A DNA stretch of 26,113 nucleotides from a virus, in the IMG/VR virus record IMGVR_UViG_3300042922_000866, positions 1 to 26,113 of that record; one strand, 5' to 3'. Position 1 is the stretch's first letter. Each line of letters begins with the position of its first letter. Of this stretch, positions 22,048-26,113 are shown one piece after another. The translations under genes were made by a program, and so were the position numbers. The notes beneath the pieces were generated by a model. The model was not told where the DNA came from. It ran no database searches and worked only from the letters and a program-made list of their open reading frames with translations.

Positions 22048-22121
22048 GCTTACAGGATTAGTATAACGGCTAATAATCTGTTTGTCAAACCAATAAGCAG
22101 ATTATTGTCTCACCTGTAAGC
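22048..22121. promoter_or_regulatory. Nested inverted repeats, candidate operators
   Basis: Outer arms GCTTACAGG (22048-22056) and CCTGTAAGC (22113-22121); inner arms AATAATCTG (22072-22080) and CAGATTATT (22098-22106). Both pairs are exact and centred on the -35 of the leftward promoter. A further pair, AAGCAAACA (21981-21989) and TGTTTGCTT (22030-22038), lies to the left, and GTAAGCAAA occurs at both 21979 and 22117. Pairwise operator arrangements like this suit cooperative repressor binding with looping. Confidence 0.6.
22060..22088 (-). promoter_or_regulatory. Leftward early promoter (PR-like)
   Basis: On the - strand TTGACA (22088-22083), a 17-base spacer, and TATACT (22065-22060): a near-consensus vegetative promoter reading toward the Cro-like gene. 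The -35 lies inside the palindrome GTTTGTCAAAC (22080-22090), and inverted repeats flank both elements, as expected for repressor control. Confidence 0.75.
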
Positions 22122-22148
22122 AAAAAATAGTTGTGAATGGGTGATATA

Positions 22149-22481
22149 ATGCCGCTAGTTGAAAAAATTAAAGAACTCGCGAAAATCAAAGGTACTACGA
22201 TTGCTGAACTCGAACGAAAGCTTGATTTCGGTAACAGTACTATACGAAAATGGTCAACCCAATCTCCCTCTGTGGAAAGGCTTCAAAAAGTTGCTGACTA
22301 TTTTAATGTACCAATTGACTATTTACTGAATGACGATTTTTCAGCAGCAAATGAATCAAAATCGTGGTTACGTGCCGATCCAGATCTCTCTAAAGAAGAG
22401 CAACTAACCATTGCCTCTGAAATGGCCGACTATTACGAAATGCGTAAAAGAAGATATTTAGAGCGTCAAAAGAGGAAGTGA
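22149..22481 (+). CDS. CI/ImmR-like phage repressor (XRE HTH)
   Basis: 110 residues from the ATG at 22149 (MPLVEKIKELAKIKGTTIAE); GGTGAT lies five bases upstream, while the in-frame ATG at 22137 has no ribosome site. The HTH spans ~10-60 (ELERKLDFGNSTIRKWSTQS, then VERLQKVADYFNVPIDYLL). The short C-terminal tail (EQLTIASEMADYYEMRKRRY) lacks an S24 self-cleavage domain. With an ImmA-like peptidase six bases downstream, it matches the ImmR-ImmA pair of ICEBs1 and phi105-type phages, in which induction is by proteolysis in trans rather than RecA-driven self-cleavage. Confidence 0.85.
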   Translation: MPLVEKIKELAKIKGTTIAELERKLDFGNSTIRKWSTQSPSVERLQKVADYFNVPIDYLLNDDFSAANESKSWLRADPDLSKEEQLTIASEMADYYEMRKRRYLERQKRK

Positions 22482-22487
22482 CGATGT

Positions 22488-23288
22488 GTGAATATTAATC
22501 GAAAAAAAGAAGTGATTTTAGTAGCTTATTCAATATTTCAAATGTTTCCGATCAGAAATCCATTACGATACAATCCACAAGTTACTTTATCTTTTCTAAC
22601 AAGTAAAAATGACATCGATGTTGATATGATAAATATTACTTCTGATTCGGTAAGCGGAAAATTAGACATTGATTTATTTGGAATTTCAATCCTAATAAAC
22701 AAGAATATGATTGCACCAAGAAGATATTTTACCCTGGCACATGAATTGGGTCATTTCTATCTACACCGAGATAAGAAATCTCAAAGCCCTCAAACTTTTC
22801 GTGATACCAGAAAAAGTATTATTGAAGCAAACATAGAGATGTTGAATAACACAATTGATCCATTTGAGCAAGAAGCCAACTTATTTGCTTCAGAAATGTT
22901 AATTCCCAAATCTGTTTTATATAGTTTTTTGGCACAAAAATACAATTTTTTTAGAATATCAAAAATTTTAAATGTTTCCCATGAGTGTCTTAAATGGCGT
23001 ATTGTTAGACAGCTTAAAGAAAAATATAATTTTGATAATGATGATTGTGTTTTACTGGTTGATAACTATAAAGAATTGTCGAAATCAAAATATCAAAAAT
23101 CAGCTTCAATCTTTTATCTTGATAATCCGAATGTAGATCATCAATATATTTTTAATGGTATTGAAAATAATATTGACTTTCCATGTCCCATTGAACACAT
23201 GTTTAAAAATTATTTCTACAATAGCACATTAATAATTGATAAAAAAGTAACCTATAATTCAGACGACGATGATATCCTGCCATTTTAA
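22488..23288 (+). CDS. ImmA/IrrE-family metallopeptidase (antirepressor protease)
   Basis: 266 residues with a GTG start after AGAGGAAG. The zinc site HELGH lies at residues 85-89, followed by FYLHRDK, and the third-ligand region EQEANLFASEMLIPK at ~127-141 (E129 in E.AN.FA). This is the IrrE/ImmA pattern. In ICEBs1 and related elements ImmA cleaves the ImmR repressor to induce the element. The protein is longer than ICEBs1 ImmA, with about 90 extra C-terminal residues ending SDDDDILPF. It is AT-rich. Overlap of function with the repressor gene is supported by the six-base gap. Confidence 0.9.
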   Translation: MNINRKKEVILVAYSIFQMFPIRNPLRYNPQVTLSFLTSKNDIDVDMINITSDSVSGKLDIDLFGISILINKNMIAPRRYFTLAHELGHFYLHRDKKSQSPQTFRDTRKSIIEANIEMLNNTIDPFEQEANLFASEMLIPKSVLYSFLAQKYNFFRISKILNVSHECLKWRIVRQLKEKYNFDNDDCVLLVDNYKELSKSKYQKSASIFYLDNPNVDHQYIFNGIENNIDFPCPIEHMFKNYFYNSTLIIDKKVTYNSDDDDILPF

Positions 23289-23311
23289 AAATTATAAGGG
23301 GATGAATCAAT

Positions 23312-24253
23312 GTGGAAGGACTAAATTATGTTGTCCTAGATTTTGAAACAGCAAATGAATCTCGCGCATCAGCTTGTTCGCTTGGTATGCTCAAAGTCAT
23401 CAATGGAGATATGGCCGATTCTTATTACAGCTTAATAAATCCAGAAACCTACTTTGACTCCTACAATACATATATTCATGGAATCACTGAAGAGGATGTT
23501 ATTGGAGCTCCTACCTATCCTGAAATTGCAAATGATATTCAAAATTTTATTACTGGTCTCCCGGCTGTTGCACACTTTGCTCCTTTTGATACTGGTGTAA
23601 TAAGGGACAGCAATCGAAGATATGATGTCCACTTCGAATTCGATTATTTTGATTCATATTCTCTCTCCAGATCCCTTATAGATCCAAAATTGTTATCCTA
23701 TAAACTAAATAAAGTTGCTGATCACTTTGGCTACCAATCGTTTGATCACCATCACGCATTGGAAGATTGCAAAGCATGCTCATTTATAGTAAATGAATTA
23801 GCCGAAGAAAATAAAATAGAATCGCTAGAAGAACTGATTAAATTAGCTGGCTATCCTCATTTTGGACATGTCAATCCCGATGAAAGTTGGAAACCTTTTA
23901 GAAAAAGGTACTCGTCTGGAAGTTCTTCGGACATATTTAATTCACTGGATTTCAGCAAAGCTAAAGATGCGAATTTAGATGGTTACTTCTATGAAAAAAA
24001 TGTTGTTTTCACAGGAAAACTGCTGAGCATGCAAAGAAAAAATGCCATGCAGCATGTGATAAATGCTGGCGGTACTCCCCAAAAAGGAATTAATAAATTG
24101 ACTAATGTCCTTGTTGTTGGTCAGGAAGACCCAAAAGTCGTTGGATCAGATGGTAAGTCAAACAAAATAAAAAAAGCAGAGAAGCTATTGTCTGATGGAT
24201 TGGACATTCAAGTTTTAGGTGAAGACGACTTTCTGAGAATGATAAGTGAATAA
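23312..24253 (+). CDS. DEDDh 3'-5' exonuclease fused to BRCT domain
   Basis: 313 residues with a GTG start after AGGGGAT. The exonuclease domain (1-165) has Exo I VVLDFETAN (D10, E12), Exo II VAHFAPFD (D93) and Exo III HHALEDCKA (H147, D152), so all DEDDh residues are present. Residues ~223-311 form a BRCT domain: GYFYEKNVVFTGKLLSMQRK, AGGTPQKGINKLTNVLVVG, then a KIKKAEKLL helix and ending LGEDDFLRMI. Such DnaQ-BRCT proteins degrade or proofread single-stranded ends and occur in bacteria and prophages. Its place in the lysogeny operon suggests expression in the lysogen: perhaps DNA repair, superinfection interference or excision support. That role is inference. Confidence 0.9.
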   Translation: MEGLNYVVLDFETANESRASACSLGMLKVINGDMADSYYSLINPETYFDSYNTYIHGITEEDVIGAPTYPEIANDIQNFITGLPAVAHFAPFDTGVIRDSNRRYDVHFEFDYFDSYSLSRSLIDPKLLSYKLNKVADHFGYQSFDHHHALEDCKACSFIVNELAEENKIESLEELIKLAGYPHFGHVNPDESWKPFRKRYSSGSSSDIFNSLDFSKAKDANLDGYFYEKNVVFTGKLLSMQRKNAMQHVINAGGTPQKGINKLTNVLVVGQEDPKVVGSDGKSNKIKKAEKLLSDGLDIQVLGEDDFLRMISE

Positions 24254-24321
24254 CAGATAAATTAAATTGTGAGGAGGTGATGCCCTATTTTTGCTACACT
24301 ATAACTAAGGGGGTGAAACTA

Positions 24322-24636
24322 ATGGAGGATAAAACATTAAAACAGATCATGGATCGTTTTGATCATATGGATGATCTTTTAAGTCAAGTTATTGACCATC
24401 AGGGCAAGGCGAACCAAAAACTGGACGAATTGAAAACGACCACAGACACAATCAAAGAACAAGTTGTAAGGAATTCAGAGAAACTGAGCACTCATGATGA
24501 ACTGCTGAAAGAATTAACTAGGACTCAAGCGTCTATCATAAAAGGTCAGCAAAAACAGGACAAGATCCTTGAGATGCTGGCCATGCGTTCACTCGAACAA
24601 GAATCAGACATCAAGGATCTGAAACGCATTAAATGA
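24322..24636 (+). CDS. Small coiled-coil protein upstream of integrase
   Basis: 104 residues from the ATG at 24322 (MEDKTLKQIMDRFDHMDDLL), with AGGGGGTG six bases upstream. Nearly the whole protein is a heptad-like helix: VIDHQGKANQKLDELKTTTD, then TIKEQVVRNSEKLSTHDELL, ending in a charged DLKRIK tail. Oligomer-forming, function unknown. An in-frame start at 24277 is preceded by GAGGAGGTG but lies only two or three bases from it, so is unlikely. Similar coiled-coil proteins lie next to int in other Bacillales prophages. Confidence 0.7.
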   Translation: MEDKTLKQIMDRFDHMDDLLSQVIDHQGKANQKLDELKTTTDTIKEQVVRNSEKLSTHDELLKELTRTQASIIKGQQKQDKILEMLAMRSLEQESDIKDLKRIK

Positions 24637-24667
24637 CCCTTAATCATTCCATGAAAGGAGCCAATTC

Positions 24668-25882
24668 ATGGCAACATACACAAAAGTAGGACCGCATAAT
24701 TGGACGTTCCGGATCCGTCACACGGACAAGCGAACCAAACAGAAGAAAGAATTCAAACGCAGTGGATTCTATTCTAAACCAGATGCTGAAATAGCAGCAG
24801 CTGATCTAAAAAAACAGCTTGATCTTGGCTATAAAGAAAATAACCAAGAAACGGTCGTTGAATGTATTGGGCGATGGCTCAAAACGTACAAGCTTGGCAA
24901 AGTCGCAAAGAACACGTACCAACTCCATCAGAGTAATTTGAAGAACCACATCGCCCCATACTTCCAAAAGCTACTTGTCACTGATTTCTCGCATCCCCTT
25001 TACCAAGAATTCATTAACCACTTGATTGAGGAAACAAAGCTAAGTAAACGATCGATTGAGATCATTCACGGAACTATCTATGGAGCCATGGCACGAGCAA
25101 AAATCAATAAAGAAATATTGGACAATCCCTGTGAAGGTGTCATCATTTATTCAGCCCGGGAAAAGAATGAGCGAAAAGCCAAAAAAGAAAAGCCAGCGTT
25201 TATCCCCTACGATAAAATCGCTGACTTTCTCGAACAAGCTCTGCTTGACAATTATGATTACTACATCTTCTTCAAGTTTCTCATAGAAACCGGCTCACGT
25301 AAAGGAGAAGCCATGGCTCTACGCTGGGAAGATGTTGACTTGAAAAATGGGATCATTAATGTCGAGCACACGATTGACTATGACGCGATGTACACGAATG
25401 ACAGCCTTTTCAGCGACACCAAGACGGTGAATTCGGAACGTGGGTTCAAAATAACCAATGACTTCTTGATGGAACTCAGAGGACATCAGGTGCGTCAGAA
25501 CGCCAATAGAGACCGTTTCGGAGGTCTTTATAAGATGGACCTTGATTTAGTCTTCTGCCGTGAGGACGGGTCGCCACATCGCAAATCAACGCTTTTTAAT
25601 GCATTTCGTAGGGTGCTAAAAAAAGCCGATCTGCCTAACCTCCCCATTCACTCGCTGCGGCATACTCATTCTGTGCTTATGCTCGAATCAGGGGCGATGA
25701 TGAAGGACCTGCAGATGCGGCTCGGTCATAGTTCAATGCAGATCACAGAAGATATTTATTCACACACGAGCGACATTATTCAAAATGATTCGATCACTAA
25801 GTTTGCAAAACATACCGATAAAATTTTAAATCGGCGGTCAAAAAGCGGTCAAAATTTTGAGGGATTGCATGAGACACGATAA
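24668..25882 (+). CDS. int: Phage tyrosine integrase
   Basis: 404 residues beginning MATYTKVGPHNWTFRIRHTD, with AAAGGAG upstream. Domain order: N-terminal arm-binding AP2-like region (W12, RSGFYSKPDAEIA), a core-binding domain near 62-165, then the catalytic domain with R211 (GSRKGEAMALRW), H328 and R331 (HSLRHTH), H354 (LGHSS) and Tyr364 (DIYSHTS). All catalytic residues are present. The last residues (NRRSKSGQNFEGLHETR) are encoded over direct repeats that are probably arm-type sites, a common economy in Gram-positive phage integrases. It joins phage and host DNA at the attachment site just downstream. Confidence 0.95.
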   Translation: MATYTKVGPHNWTFRIRHTDKRTKQKKEFKRSGFYSKPDAEIAAADLKKQLDLGYKENNQETVVECIGRWLKTYKLGKVAKNTYQLHQSNLKNHIAPYFQKLLVTDFSHPLYQEFINHLIEETKLSKRSIEIIHGTIYGAMARAKINKEILDNPCEGVIIYSAREKNERKAKKEKPAFIPYDKIADFLEQALLDNYDYYIFFKFLIETGSRKGEAMALRWEDVDLKNGIINVEHTIDYDAMYTNDSLFSDTKTVNSERGFKITNDFLMELRGHQVRQNANRDRFGGLYKMDLDLVFCREDGSPHRKSTLFNAFRRVLKKADLPNLPIHSLRHTHSVLMLESGAMMKDLQMRLGHSSMQITEDIYSHTSDIIQNDSITKFAKHTDKILNRRSKSGQNFEGLHETR

Positions 25883-25904
25883 ACAGCGATTTTGGCGGTC
25901 AAAA
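25833..25904 (+). repeat. Three GCGGTCAAAA direct repeats at the int 3' end (candidate arm-type att sites)
   Basis: Copies start at 25834, 25845 and 25895; the first and third extend to GGCGGTCAAAA. The first two are 11 bases apart, one helical turn. They run across the int stop toward the host junction, where the integrase's N-terminal domain normally binds arm sites. Confidence 0.6.
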
Positions 25905-25906
25905 CA

Positions 25907-25939
25907 AAACCCCTCAAAGCCATACGGCTCAAGGGGTTT
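25907..25939. terminator. Terminator shared by int and glnA
   Basis: AAACCCCT (25907-25914) pairs with AGGGGTTT (25932-25939), with an inner AGCC/GGCT stem around a four-base ATAC loop. The strand ends in A- or T-rich DNA on both sides, so it can act for the convergent int (+) and glnA (-) transcripts. It may be the original glnA terminator, which would make it a candidate attachment-site element. Confidence 0.7.
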
Positions 25940-25955
25940 CAGCAAATCTATTTGA

Positions 25956-26113
25956 TTAATATTGTTCCATGTATTGATCGCGTTCCCATGGGTGTACTTG
26001 AGTACGGAACATATCCCATTCGATTTCTTTTGCATCGTTGAAGTGGGAAACCGTATGTTCGCCAAGTGCGCCTGTGATGACTTCGTCTGCATTAAATGCT
26101 TCGACAGCTTCTT
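25956..26113 (-). CDS. glnA: Glutamine synthetase, C-terminal end (host gene, partial)
   Basis: 51 codons plus stop are visible; the 5' part is beyond the window. The end reads [20 protein letters not shown], then [17 protein letters not shown], matching the C-terminus of type I glutamine synthetases of Bacillus relatives. The enzyme makes glutamine from glutamate, ammonia and ATP. The coding end is intact, so the prophage did not disrupt the gene. This is the first host DNA to the right of the phage. Confidence 0.9.
   Translation of the reverse strand, partial: EAVEAFNADEVITGALGEHTVSHFNDAKEIEWDMFRTQVHPWERDQYMEQY

Noticed and set aside
1-26113. tRNA, rRNA or insertion sequences
   Set aside because: No cloverleaf-like segment, rRNA-like stretch or transposase was seen; the only recombinase is the phage integrase.

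Overview
The window is most of a temperate tailed-phage genome (a prophage) integrated in a low-G+C Gram-positive chromosome, most likely a member of the Bacillales. The only host gene visible is the 3' end of glnA (glutamine synthetase) at the right edge; its C-terminus ends in the Bacillus-type pattern [12 protein letters not shown]. Strong AGGAGG-type ribosome sites, frequent GTG/TTG starts and the order of the phage genes fit a siphovirus with an HK97-type capsid. The left edge cuts through the tape measure gene, so the distal tail, lysis genes and the other attachment site lie outside.

Lysogeny block, + strand, 22149-25882: a CI/ImmR-like repressor, an ImmA/IrrE-type metallopeptidase, a two-domain protein (DEDDh exonuclease plus BRCT), a small coiled-coil protein and a tyrosine integrase. 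The integrase C-terminus and the 25 bases after it carry three copies of GCGGTCAAAA, probably arm-type integrase sites. A rho-independent terminator then separates int from the convergent host glnA. The phage-host junction must lie between 25883 and about 25956.

Early and replication block, - strand, 15586-21883: a Cro-like regulator, an antirepressor-like protein, several unknown early proteins, a DUF771-like DNA-binding protein, a replisome organiser with a five-unit 11-bp iteron array inside it (candidate origin), a G39P-like helicase loader and a DnaB-type helicase. The divergent control region (21884-22148) holds two candidate leftward promoters and nested inverted repeats. A second promoter with a perfect palindromic operator lies at 19488-19509.

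Middle region, - strand, 12159-15562: tiny proteins, a sigma-region-4-like late activator, a TTG-started, strikingly AT-rich 466-residue gene of unknown function with a zinc-ribbon-like motif, then two tandem excisionase-like HTH proteins and a terminator. This is the accessory (moron/cargo) segment and the most likely home of something undescribed.

Packaging, head and tail block, - strand, 1-11953: HNH endonuclease, small and large terminase, a small membrane protein, portal, HK97 protease, major capsid, head-tail connector, head closure, gp10-like and DUF806-like tail proteins, a major tail protein with a C-terminal Ig-like (Big2) domain, a head-fibre-like protein, a tail assembly chaperone pair made by -1 frameshifting at A AAA AAG with a 9-bp downstream stem, and the tape measure protein.

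All functional names come from reading translated sequence and motifs; no database search was run.
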